From a virus: DNA of 64,000 nt. Positions within the stretch are counted from its first letter, which is position 1, and each line of letters opens with the position of its first letter. The translations under genes and the position numbers were made by a program. Shown here piece after piece: positions 48,978-58,162 of the stretch. A model generated the notes under the pieces. That model was not told the origin of the DNA and ran no database searches. It saw only the letters and a list, made by a program, of their open reading frames with translations. The DNA is taken from positions 1-64,000 of the IMG/VR virus record IMGVR_UViG_3300006790_000756. The stretch is one strand, 5' to 3'.

Positions 48978-51900
48978 CAGTAGTTTCTCCTAAGATCGAA
49001 TGTGTGAGGTGATTTGAACCCTGCTCCCGAATCGGTATTAGCATTTTCATTCAAAGCGCCTCCCTGTCCAAGTGTTCCTCTATAGATATCAACCATCTTC
49101 GGTCTTCCTGCAAATTCATTAGAGCAATGTTTTGAGTTTGCGAATGCATGTGCAGAAGATTCGTCTAACCTAATATTATAGTTCTCAGTCCTTACCATAT
49201 CTTCTACGCCTACATACAAAGCTCCGCCAGTAGGAAGTGACCTGTAAGCCCCTCCGAATCTAGATAAAAACCCTGTTCTACCACCCCAGGTTGATAAATC
49301 AAAATCAGTAGCCGACATTGACCCCGATGCATGATAGCCTTGAGAATACACTTGATACAATCTGTTATCGTTGAGGCTAGAGCAGTTTGTATACCGTAAT
49401 TTATGTGCAAAGGGATCAGGCTCTAAGTATAATCTAAAGGGTCCTGTATTTTCATGGGAAGTCCTTCCAAAGAAGTAAGGACCTGATTGTATTGCAGAGA
49501 TAGAAGTTGAGTAGGGAAGGCCATCAGGGAATCCTGTTTGACCTGACCTTGCTTGATAGTACCTTACAGCTTCAGGTAGGTATTGTCCTGTTCCTCCTGC
49601 CGAAACTCCGATACCTGTTAGACCTGTGAATGTCGTGTATACATTCATGCCAGCCCCGTATTGGTCTAGAACGGAAAGGCCGCTGAAGAAAGGGCTCGTA
49701 CCACCGACGGTAGACGCTTCTAGATGGTTGAAGTTTTCATTGCGAAGCTTTCCTGTGATAGGATCTGCTCCTGCACTAGGCGAGCTATTTGTTCTAAAGT
49801 CTACTCCACTAAGGGTACTTAAGCTGTACTTATATCCGTAAGGATAGTGTCCGAAAGCAGAGGTGTGCAATGCAGAAGGAACATATCCTACGGGGTCATC
49901 TTCATTGTAGTAAATAGCTTTTGGACCGTGATACCCTGCCTGAGATGGGTAAGTTCCACTTACAGCGACATGGTTGCAATTAAGAGTAGCACCTCCTCCA
50001 AATGACCAGATTCTTAGGTTGTTACAAAGATTTGGGCTGTTAAGGGCATCGTAGTAGGCACCATCACCAATAGCAGAGACAGCATTGAAACTAACATTGT
50101 TTACATTAACAACACTGTTACCTAGTGCCTGAACACAAACACCACCTTTAGATACCTGCTCCTGATCAGCACCTAAGTTAGCAACAGTGGCTAAGTAACG
50201 GTTATACTTTCCATTACCTAAGGTTTGGTTTGATTGGAATGCGAAGTTAGCGGTGGGCTCGCTGGTGTAAGTAATCTTAGCACTGTTGTTGGTATGAAGA
50301 ACTTCACCAGTAACAGTTGCAGTATTTGGGTTTGGCATGAAGAACATACCGCCCGCATGAGTATAAGCGGAAACATCACCATGATACCCTGCTGGATAAT
50401 CGTCACTTTGATTAGCTAGTGGGTACATGGAGAAAGCATCACCAAGATCTCTCATGTTTATGGTGGAGTCCTCATCTACAACCATACAAGGGCCGTAAGC
50501 ATGAACTTCCACAGAAGTATGGTTTCCTACTTGACCAGTTAGATCAAAAGAGGTTGATGCAAATCCATACTGTGAGTCTTCAGTGTGAGGACAGAAGGTT
50601 ATCTCGGATCCTCCAGCAGCGTACATACCTACTCCATACTGTCCTATGAAGAATGGACCAGAAACTCTACAGCTAGAGTTTTTATCCACAAAGATACCTG
50701 CGTCCCTTCTAGTAATAGCACTTGGACCAGTTATAACCGTGGCTAACCTATAACTTCCAAGCAACTCTACCTCAGAATTATTTCTTCCAGAGATGGCAGC
50801 ACCGTATGCAGGAACAGTAGGGCTCAAGGCAAACTCAGGCTTGTGAGTTCCGCCTTCCGCAACAGAAGATATTCTAGAGTGGACTAGACTTGCCTTTGAG
50901 TTGTTAAGGTTAATAGCTGGTTTTACTGAAAGTGCATCTATTCCAATGTTATGTGCAAACAAAGTAAAGGGGCAGCTAGTGTCAAGAGTTTCTGTAAGGT
51001 AAGGGATGTATCTGGAATTGTTAAGCTCTAAGTGAACTCCGTTTCCATGATATGCTGTTCTGTAGTTGTAAGCTATACCGTCTGCACCGAAAGTAGAGGT
51101 TAGGGCGGTAGCTGTATTGACAGCTTCCTTACCGTAGGCTATCTTACAGTTGTCAGCAACAACACCTTTGTAATCATTGTACTGACAAACAAACCCATCT
51201 AGAGTGATTTCTGAATCGACTCCTTCCAGACCAATCTTATTTGAGTAAACATCGACATCACAATCAAGGTCCATAACGGAGTTAACTAGTTTAATGCCAG
51301 CCTCCGCGTTATAGCAAGCTTTTAAGGATGCCCTGGCTGTAGAAACTGTGTTTCCACCTCCAACTAGTCTAGAGTTCTGTAAGTAAACTCCGTAGTCATG
51401 CTGGTAAGCGACATAAACCGCATCTAACCCGTTTGAGTATGAGTCAGATGATAAAGTTATCGTGGAGTTTACGGCATTAACACCGTAATTAGTTGTGCTT
51501 GCTCTGTTAGTATCGTAGTTTCTTCCAGAGAAGAATCTACGGTTTAGAGTAACATCAGAGTTGGAGACATATAGACCGCCTACTTTAGATCTTGTAACGC
51601 CACAGTTCTCAATAACTATGTCGTTACAGTTCTTGATGGACATTCCGTAGTCTTCGTAATAAGTTGGAGTAGGACCAAGACCTGTTGCGCCCTGAACAGC
51701 GAAGCCTCTAATGTAAATTGGACCATCGCAGTTGTAAACCTTAACACTTCTAAGAGTGTTATTGGTAAACATTCCAACAGCGTTAGCACCTACAACAAAA
51801 GTTCCAACTTCGGTTCTTTGAAGGGTAGCTCCTCCTCCTGTTTTAGAATAGTCTAGTGATGACGCACTGTCATTAATATCACTGTTAGCTGGGTCAGAGG

Positions 51901-52615
51901 CGATGTCTCCTACTAAAACTGTGCTAGTTGAGTTATCTAGGAAAGTTTGAGTGCCACCCGCATGGAAGTTTACGGAAAGCTGATCTGGTCTGAAATCACC
52001 ACCCCCAGACTCGTTAGATTGAATTACAAAGGACGCACCGTTGTAGGCAATCGACCCATTTCCGAAAAGATCCGAAGTGTTTTGAGAAACTGACAATGCG
52101 GAGGTAGCAGCAATAGTATCGAACATATCGCCCGCAATTACAGATGTAATTGCTTTTCTCGTTGCAGTGGATCCAATAGCAGTGACGGTGGCTTGGCCTC
52201 TAGTTATAGGTGAGAAAACCCTGTTAATAATCTCAAGCTTACCATCCCCTACGCACTTAATGTTCTTTAACTCAAGGGTCCCTAAATCACCGCTAACGGC
52301 TACCTCAATGAGAGTAGGCATTCTAATTACTTCAGGGAGCGCATCCACTGCCGCTGATAATGAAGTAAAGACATTATTGTTACCAGTTGGTGAGGATGAA
52401 GATACACATAAAGCCATTCCTGGGATGGAGGAAGCTGGGAAACCTAATCGCTCCCAAAGGAAATCAGTTCTCTCCTCAACATCATAAAGTGGAAGGTTAT
52501 CCTCCTCCCAATTGTAGAAAGAGCTTGCATCGTGCTTGGTTACAAAAGGGTTCCAGTAGTTGTAAAGCTCAACTCCTGCGCTTGCTGTGTAAAGGTCTGC
52601 GGGTATAAATGCCAT
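48977..52615 (-). CDS. Large beta-helix tail-fibre/receptor protein, 1212 aa
   Basis: Starts TKHDASSFYNWEEDNLPLYDVEERTDFLWERLG, sharing the W-E-x-D-N-(I/L)-P module with its neighbour. From about residue 150 to 900 there are many short turns of the parallel beta-helix type (KNCNDIVIENCGVTRSK, LVNSVMDLDCDVDVYSN, ALGNSVVNVNNVSFNAVS) of about 20-25 residues each. Such helices form fibre shafts or polysaccharide-binding or cleaving domains. No clear catalytic residues can be named. Likely a receptor-binding or depolymerase fibre. Confidence 0.65.
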   Translation of the reverse strand: MAFIPADLYTASAGVELYNYWNPFVTKHDASSFYNWEEDNLPLYDVEERTDFLWERLGFPASSIPGMALCVSSSSPTGNNNVFTSLSAAVDALPEVIRMPTLIEVAVSGDLGTLELKNIKCVGDGKLEIINRVFSPITRGQATVTAIGSTATRKAITSVIAGDMFDTIAATSALSVSQNTSDLFGNGSIAYNGASFVIQSNESGGGDFRPDQLSVNFHAGGTQTFLDNSTSTVLVGDIASDPANSDINDSASSLDYSKTGGGATLQRTEVGTFVVGANAVGMFTNNTLRSVKVYNCDGPIYIRGFAVQGATGLGPTPTYYEDYGMSIKNCNDIVIENCGVTRSKVGGLYVSNSDVTLNRRFFSGRNYDTNRASTTNYGVNAVNSTITLSSDSYSNGLDAVYVAYQHDYGVYLQNSRLVGGGNTVSTARASLKACYNAEAGIKLVNSVMDLDCDVDVYSNKIGLEGVDSEITLDGFVCQYNDYKGVVADNCKIAYGKEAVNTATALTSTFGADGIAYNYRTAYHGNGVHLELNNSRYIPYLTETLDTSCPFTLFAHNIGIDALSVKPAINLNNSKASLVHSRISSVAEGGTHKPEFALSPTVPAYGAAISGRNNSEVELLGSYRLATVITGPSAITRRDAGIFVDKNSSCRVSGPFFIGQYGVGMYAAGGSEITFCPHTEDSQYGFASTSFDLTGQVGNHTSVEVHAYGPCMVVDEDSTINMRDLGDAFSMYPLANQSDDYPAGYHGDVSAYTHAGGMFFMPNPNTATVTGEVLHTNNSAKITYTSEPTANFAFQSNQTLGNGKYNRYLATVANLGADQEQVSKGGVCVQALGNSVVNVNNVSFNAVSAIGDGAYYDALNSPNLCNNLRIWSFGGGATLNCNHVAVSGTYPSQAGYHGPKAIYYNEDDPVGYVPSALHTSAFGHYPYGYKYSLSTLSGVDFRTNSSPSAGADPITGKLRNENFNHLEASTVGGTSPFFSGLSVLDQYGAGMNVYTTFTGLTGIGVSAGGTGQYLPEAVRYYQARSGQTGFPDGLPYSTSISAIQSGPYFFGRTSHENTGPFRLYLEPDPFAHKLRYTNCSSLNDNRLYQVYSQGYHASGSMSATDFDLSTWGGRTGFLSRFGGAYRSLPTGGALYVGVEDMVRTENYNIRLDESSAHAFANSKHCSNEFAGRPKMVDIYRGTLGQGGALNENANTDSGAGFKSPHTFDLRRNY

Positions 52616-52616
52616 A

Positions 52617-53237
52617 TCAGAATTGGATTGTCCAGAGGAAGACTAGAGTGAAGGCTGATGTCTTTTTGATTGCTGTGAAAGGTCTGTAGGCCACTAGGAT
52701 AGGGTTGTCCTCAGAGTTACCCAGAGGATTTCTCATGAAAAGACCTACTTCATTTAGGGGTTGAGTCACAGCAACACCTGATCTAGGTGCCATGACTAAA
52801 GTAAATCTGACCGAGTTCTTGGATATTCTATGTATGTTGCTGTATCTAATTCTAACGAAGGGCTCCGTGCCAGCCACGACTACCCCGTTCTTTAGAGGAT
52901 TCAGATCCACAACATCTGTAAAAGCTATTGAGGAACTATCTCGTTCACCATCGGGAGATAAAAGAACACCGTAGTTGGTAGCAGACTCCAAGGGAGAGGA
53001 TAACTCATAGGAAGAACTTCCATAGTTATTGATATCTCCACTGACCCCAACCTGAAAGTAACCTATTTGATAATCTTTTATGTTAGAGGACCCCGAGGCA
53101 GCAAAAAGACTTGCAAGCCCAACACCCATACCAGAGGTGATTACATTTTGCTCAGACCAGTGTAGGTCCTTAGATCCATCCTCGTAGACCTTCCAAATCT
53201 CAAGGTGTCCTTTAGGGTTAAACTTTACTGAACTCAT
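52617..53237 (-). CDS. Tail-fibre paralogue, compact form, 206 aa
   Basis: Contains the basic domain of the local fibre family without additions: KGHLEIWKVYEDGSKDLHW, NVITSGMGVGLASLF, YQIGYFQVGVSG, then NEVGLFMRNPLGNSEDNPIL and FLWTIQF at the end. The same landmarks appear in the two larger genes upstream. It is probably the minimal fibre-anchor or tip unit. A GAGAGG site and a TATAATAAATA box stand before its ATG. Confidence 0.6.
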   Translation of the reverse strand: MSSVKFNPKGHLEIWKVYEDGSKDLHWSEQNVITSGMGVGLASLFAASGSSNIKDYQIGYFQVGVSGDINNYGSSSYELSSPLESATNYGVLLSPDGERDSSSIAFTDVVDLNPLKNGVVVAGTEPFVRIRYSNIHRISKNSVRFTLVMAPRSGVAVTQPLNEVGLFMRNPLGNSEDNPILVAYRPFTAIKKTSAFTLVFLWTIQF

Positions 53238-53250
53238 AACAGCCTCTCAT

Positions 53251-53262
53251 ATATTTATTATA
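53251..53262 (-). promoter_or_regulatory. Promoter-like box before compact fibre paralogue
   Basis: TATAATAAATAT on minus, resembling both the local CTATWATAG box and the T4 late box TATAAATA, followed by GAGAGG and the ATG 13 nt on. It lies in the 51-nt gap between two fibre paralogues. Confidence 0.45.
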
Positions 53263-53288
53263 TGTGATAGAATAATCCATTATTTGCA

Positions 53289-56200
53289 TCAGGTTATTGT
53301 CAGGGTAACCGAAGAAGTTCCCGTATCATCAGTGAATGCGTTAAATCTAGGAGTAAAGAATGAGAAAGGTCTAGATTGATAGGGTCTAGGCATGTACCCA
53401 CTAGAATGTCCTTTATGGAAAGCTCCTGTTTTAGGATATCTTTCAAACTGGTTCCAAGCGATTAGACACCCAGAGGCCACCGTGGGGACCTGATAGAAGT
53501 TTCCTTTGTTTCCTGTATCTCCCTCTCTGTAATTAGGGGGATCAACGCCTACAAGCCAACCCGTAGCATCTCTCAGACCCGCACTTGAGGGGAATATGTT
53601 TCTTTCGTGGAAAGCGCCCGATACCTCTGGGCTTGCTTCTGCAAATATTGATGTTTCGTAAAAGTCCTCAGGAACATCAGCAGCCACCCAAACTCTATAC
53701 CAACCATCCTTGCATAAGGGATCAGTATACCCGTAGGCAGCCATATCCTTAGATGCGTTAGTGTCTCCGTTATTGGTCCCAGAGAACACTCCACAGTCGT
53801 ACCTCTCTCCTATGCCTTTTGAAGTAAATCCAAAAGGACCTTGATTAACTTGAGGAGGATCTACACTACTTAAATGAAGGCTTCCGTTTACCGCACTGAC
53901 TGTGTGCCCTGCACCTGTTAGATCAGCAAATGGGAAAGAATAAGGTAATGAACTTGTTACATTAATAGAGCCAGTGAATACTGGGACCCCAGACTTGTTT
54001 GGAAGGAAAAAGTCCTGCCTCTCTCCTTCAATGGTTCCTAGAACTCCATATTGTGAGGAAGAGAGTTGTAGTCCAATATCGCTGTCAGCCAAGAAAGTAT
54101 TCGCTCCTGTGGCAGAGGTGAAAAGAATTTCAAGGGAGCTTGGGTTTGAGAGTCTAAAAGCCCCTTCGTGAGCAGCCTTGACGCGAATAGGGTCTATGCC
54201 GCCCTGAGAGTTCCACTGGAACTGGGCATTTTTAGATTTCTGGGATGCATAGAATCCAACTCCAACATACCCCCTAACAACAACATCCATCTGAAAGAAC
54301 TCATTACTAATAACAGATGCATCAGTAGTCCTTACGGGATCCTTTGTAATATCATCTACTTTCTTAATATATGTGGAGAATACGACAGTGGAGAGACTTG
54401 AATCATAAGGAGCTACTTGATCGTAGTAATCTCCCCCAGGTCTCTCTCCCGTTCCGTCCATCAGATAATCATACTGCCCTGGGCGTCTTTTTCCACATGA
54501 GGGCTCGAACAACTTGTTTTCATTTCTAGGCCAAACATATAGTTCCTGAGGGCTATAGAAGAAATTTGCAGGAAGTATACCATCGGGCTGCGAACTAAGT
54601 TGAAATTGACGCATCAAGACCCCATCAGGAGGTTGAGTATTGTACACATCAAACCCAGAGTGTAAGTTAGCCCCAGGCCAACCCTCTAGGTTAGCAGTAG
54701 TAAACATGCCGTTCTCTTGAGTCCAAGTTCCTAACCCACTTTTAACATTGATATCATCTCTGTTGGCACTTATGTCTAGGTAATTGATGTTAGGGGGAAC
54801 GCCTATCCCGCTTGTGGTTGTTGGCCTTTGGAAATAACCTCTGGGATCAAGAGAGTAAGTGTTTAGATTGTAAACAGGCTCTCCTGAGGGGGTGTTTAGG
54901 AGGGACACATTAAACTCAGCAGCAGTTGAAGATGATAAAGCGAATACCTCAGTGGATGCCTCCATAGGAAATGCATGATATGTCCGTGAAGAATCAAACA
55001 CTCCATCAAAATAACTAGTAACCCCCGCTACTCTTCGGCCTAATCTATACAAAGAGGCGTTTGTAGAGACATCTAAGTATGCAGAACATTCTACGGGAGC
55101 ATGGAGGCCATTTGTTGATATGGTTCCGCTGACTGGAATTGGGTGCGTTTGAGTAGAAGGAAGAACTGTTAAGAATTCCAAAGAGTTAGGAGTATGGGAG
55201 GACCTTATGTGATAAACAACCACATTACCATCTAAAGATTCCTGAAAATCGATGTACTTGTCCTTTCCTGTGTATGAAGATAGCTCAAATGCCAAAGACT
55301 TCTGCCCGTAGAACCTTCCCGTATCCAGAGCACTTACAGTAAAGGTGGTATTCGTAGTCCCTTTAGGCCAGAACAAAGGAGAATTAAAAGCGGAAGTATG
55401 ATTACCGTCTGAATCAACTATAGCCCAATGAGTTCCTGAAACTGCGTAATGATCATAATCATAAACGCCATCACTTAGAACATTGTAATACAGATAAGCA
55501 TCCTCGGAGGTAGGTATGGGAGTTTCTATTGTTACATCAAACTTATCTCCCTCCTGAACATACCCTACATTTTGAACTGCTACTCTATTCGTTACCTTTC
55601 TCTTAATGCCCGCTGGGTGCATGGATATTAGCCTAGCAGCATCCTCTGTTAACTTCCTTGTTCCTACAAACTGAATTGCCCAATCAATCTCCAACATGAA
55701 CTCATCAGTCTTTTCAATAGGTGTTTGAATAGACTTGTAGCAAGTTAGGATAGGATTGTCTTCCGATCTATTAGCTTCAGGGTTTCTTGTAAACAAACCA
55801 AACTCTTGCAGAGACTTTCCGTTTAAGGCTCCATAGTCTAGTGTTATCTTTATAATAACACCATTCTCGTCATCGCCTGGAAGTTGAAGAGGGAAGCAGT
55901 TGTCTTCGTTTAGCACCCCCAAAACCTCGCGCTCTTTAGTGTACTCAATATCTTTTAGGGGCACAAAGTCTTCTTTGTAAACTATACAATCTCTCGTTAC
56001 TAGCTCTAGAGCGGTTTCGCTACCGTAGTCTGCGGTGGTCGCTAAAGGGCTGTTCAACCTTGAGAAATTCCTTACAGTAGTGTAAGGTAACGCATCCGTC
56101 CAGTGTTGAGCAGGCTCCACGGGAGCGGAGTAGTAAGAGCTTGTTCCTAGTTGAAAGTATCCAAACTTGTAGTTCTGAGTAGTAGTGTTCGCGCCTGCTG

Positions 56201-56318
56201 TCATAAGGTTTGCCATGTCAAGAGCAAACCCTTGAGTTAGAATGTTAGGATCCTTAACACAAACTGGTTCTTTTGTGCCGTCTCTGTAAACTTTTGTTAT
56301 TGTAACTAAGCCTTTCAT
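53289..56318 (-). CDS. Tail-fibre paralogue, long form, 1009 aa
   Basis: Residues 1-235 are the shared family domain (KGLVTITKVYRDGTKEP, YKFGYFQLGTSS, QEFGLFTRNPEANRSEDNP, LEIDWAIQF), complete and at the N-terminus. About 770 further residues follow, a beta-rich adhesion part with many Thr/Ser/Asn/Pro turns and a C-terminus ending DTGTSSVTLTIT. The long part should project from the baseplate as fibre and carry receptor specificity. It overlaps the upstream paralogue by 4 nt. Confidence 0.62.
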   Translation of the reverse strand: MKGLVTITKVYRDGTKEPVCVKDPNILTQGFALDMANLMTAGANTTTQNYKFGYFQLGTSSYYSAPVEPAQHWTDALPYTTVRNFSRLNSPLATTADYGSETALELVTRDCIVYKEDFVPLKDIEYTKEREVLGVLNEDNCFPLQLPGDDENGVIIKITLDYGALNGKSLQEFGLFTRNPEANRSEDNPILTCYKSIQTPIEKTDEFMLEIDWAIQFVGTRKLTEDAARLISMHPAGIKRKVTNRVAVQNVGYVQEGDKFDVTIETPIPTSEDAYLYYNVLSDGVYDYDHYAVSGTHWAIVDSDGNHTSAFNSPLFWPKGTTNTTFTVSALDTGRFYGQKSLAFELSSYTGKDKYIDFQESLDGNVVVYHIRSSHTPNSLEFLTVLPSTQTHPIPVSGTISTNGLHAPVECSAYLDVSTNASLYRLGRRVAGVTSYFDGVFDSSRTYHAFPMEASTEVFALSSSTAAEFNVSLLNTPSGEPVYNLNTYSLDPRGYFQRPTTTSGIGVPPNINYLDISANRDDINVKSGLGTWTQENGMFTTANLEGWPGANLHSGFDVYNTQPPDGVLMRQFQLSSQPDGILPANFFYSPQELYVWPRNENKLFEPSCGKRRPGQYDYLMDGTGERPGGDYYDQVAPYDSSLSTVVFSTYIKKVDDITKDPVRTTDASVISNEFFQMDVVVRGYVGVGFYASQKSKNAQFQWNSQGGIDPIRVKAAHEGAFRLSNPSSLEILFTSATGANTFLADSDIGLQLSSSQYGVLGTIEGERQDFFLPNKSGVPVFTGSINVTSSLPYSFPFADLTGAGHTVSAVNGSLHLSSVDPPQVNQGPFGFTSKGIGERYDCGVFSGTNNGDTNASKDMAAYGYTDPLCKDGWYRVWVAADVPEDFYETSIFAEASPEVSGAFHERNIFPSSAGLRDATGWLVGVDPPNYREGDTGNKGNFYQVPTVASGCLIAWNQFERYPKTGAFHKGHSSGYMPRPYQSRPFSFFTPRFNAFTDDTGTSSVTLTIT

Positions 56319-58162
56319 ATGAAATCAATCGTCCAGTTTATTGTTATAGAATCTTTTGAATTAAATCCGTTACCGTGAGTAATATCATAGTTCATGGATT
56401 TTTGAGCGAATAACCTAAACTCCATATCGTCTCCAGTCCAAGGATCCTTATCTATAGATCTGGATAAGTCTATTCCATTCTTGACCCTCGTAGCGTTAGG
56501 GTCCATTGTGTACAATCCTAAATCAAAGATGCCACCGAAGTAGTTTGCCATCTCCACATCAGTTCTATTTATTTTGACGCTGTAAGTAACTCTACCCGTG
56601 GATGAGAAATCAGAAAGTGATGATACCAGTAACTTGGAGTTGTTGTCGGTGCCCTCTCCAGTGTTATAGTAATAAGCTCTAAGAAAACCATTATAATCCA
56701 TGCTAGAGACACTGTTAAATCTATCTCCAGAAGAGGTTCTATTTCTAAGAGGGTTTTCATACGCTTGCTGATCTATCGAGCTTACTAGATAAGCAGGGTC
56801 ATTCGCTTCATCCGCAAAGCAACCAAACCATCTAAAGTCCTTCTGTATTTCAATGTCATCTATGTTGCTCTGTAAGCCCCCGATACTCCAAGAAGAAGGA
56901 ACGAAATCAGTTATCTTTTTAACTGTTTTTCCAACTAACTGAAGCGTGTTTAAGTTATGCCCATTGTAGAGCCCACTAACATCCACGGAGTCTTGATATG
57001 CTGTAGAGGTATTAGGCTCTAAAGAAGTATCATTTGGATGAGGCATGGCTGGTAAAGACGCGCTGACATTATATCCAAGAGATGCGTTAGTTACTGTGCC
57101 CGTATTATTAGGAAGGTAATACCCATCTTCTTTTAGAACTATTGAGGATGGAGTAAATTGAAACGCTGAGAAATCAGTAGATGATGTAGTTACAGACTCT
57201 TTGGGAAGGAAATAATTTATTGGAAGAGATCCTACATTCAAGGAAGGTCTAGCAAACAACATGCCCCCTACTATGCTTTTAAATCCTCCTCCTAAATCAG
57301 TGCTTTCTAACTCAACACTACCTACAGGAAATACTTTAATTTGAAAATCTTTTGTAGAATCATAAGTAGTCGCCTCTGGTATGACAAACATGATTCTTTT
57401 CCAACCAGCCCCCAAGTCTTTAAATAAAGCATTAGGATAAGCTCTAGCACCACCCCGTATACCTTCATTATAAAAAGAAATTAAGTCTCCTGCTTTATAT
57501 TCAACGCCTCCTATAGTTACGGCTCTGTATTCAGTAGCAAACAAAGCAGTGCAAAAACTTCTTTCTCCTCCGCTACTTATATCAAAGGATACTGGGACAA
57601 ACTGAGGGCCATCATCGGTTGACCCTCTAGGATTAGGAGAGTTATTAAGATCAAGCTTTACATCTATGGAAAAAACTTTAGGTAGGCCCGAAAGTAAGTC
57701 GATGTAACCTTGATCGAATACATTTGAACCGAATGCAAAATATCCTCCATTAGCACCGTCAGTCGAGCTTGCAAAGAATACATTACTAGAGAAATCATAT
57801 ATATGATCCCCTGGAAGTTGTTCTATGGTGACACCGCTTCTATACCCTGGGGTGATTCCTACGAGGTCATTCGCACTTGCTATAAGATTATGCCTCTTAT
57901 ATGTGTGTAAGTTAGTTTTATATCCAGTTAAACCCTTGCCGAAGGTCATGCCTTGGATAATGAAATTAGAAGTATCCAGAGCCCTCTCGGCTACGACATT
58001 ATTTGAAGTAGACTCCTCATTACTAGACAGCGCGATGCCTGGGGTATAGGTGAGCATATCCACAATAGCCTCCCCTGCTCCATCCACAATCAAATTGGAG
58101 TCTTCGTGGAGAACTACTTTCTCTCCATTTACCTCAGTGAATATCTCTACATGCCCTTTCAT
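56315..58162 (-). CDS. Tail-fibre paralogue with nested insertion, 615 aa
   Basis: The first 45 residues (KGHVEIFTEVNGEKVVLHEDSNLIVDG) and the last 45 (MEFRLFAQKSMNYDITHGN to ITINWTIDFI) match the start and the end of the compact paralogue, so the family domain appears split. In between lie about 500 residues of unrelated beta-rich sequence (RSGVTIEQLPGDHIYDF and on), apparently inserted in a surface loop. It overlaps the next gene upstream by one base and the long paralogue by 4 nt. Confidence 0.6.
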   Translation of the reverse strand: MKGHVEIFTEVNGEKVVLHEDSNLIVDGAGEAIVDMLTYTPGIALSSNEESTSNNVVAERALDTSNFIIQGMTFGKGLTGYKTNLHTYKRHNLIASANDLVGITPGYRSGVTIEQLPGDHIYDFSSNVFFASSTDGANGGYFAFGSNVFDQGYIDLLSGLPKVFSIDVKLDLNNSPNPRGSTDDGPQFVPVSFDISSGGERSFCTALFATEYRAVTIGGVEYKAGDLISFYNEGIRGGARAYPNALFKDLGAGWKRIMFVIPEATTYDSTKDFQIKVFPVGSVELESTDLGGGFKSIVGGMLFARPSLNVGSLPINYFLPKESVTTSSTDFSAFQFTPSSIVLKEDGYYLPNNTGTVTNASLGYNVSASLPAMPHPNDTSLEPNTSTAYQDSVDVSGLYNGHNLNTLQLVGKTVKKITDFVPSSWSIGGLQSNIDDIEIQKDFRWFGCFADEANDPAYLVSSIDQQAYENPLRNRTSSGDRFNSVSSMDYNGFLRAYYYNTGEGTDNNSKLLVSSLSDFSSTGRVTYSVKINRTDVEMANYFGGIFDLGLYTMDPNATRVKNGIDLSRSIDKDPWTGDDMEFRLFAQKSMNYDITHGNGFNSKDSITINWTIDFI

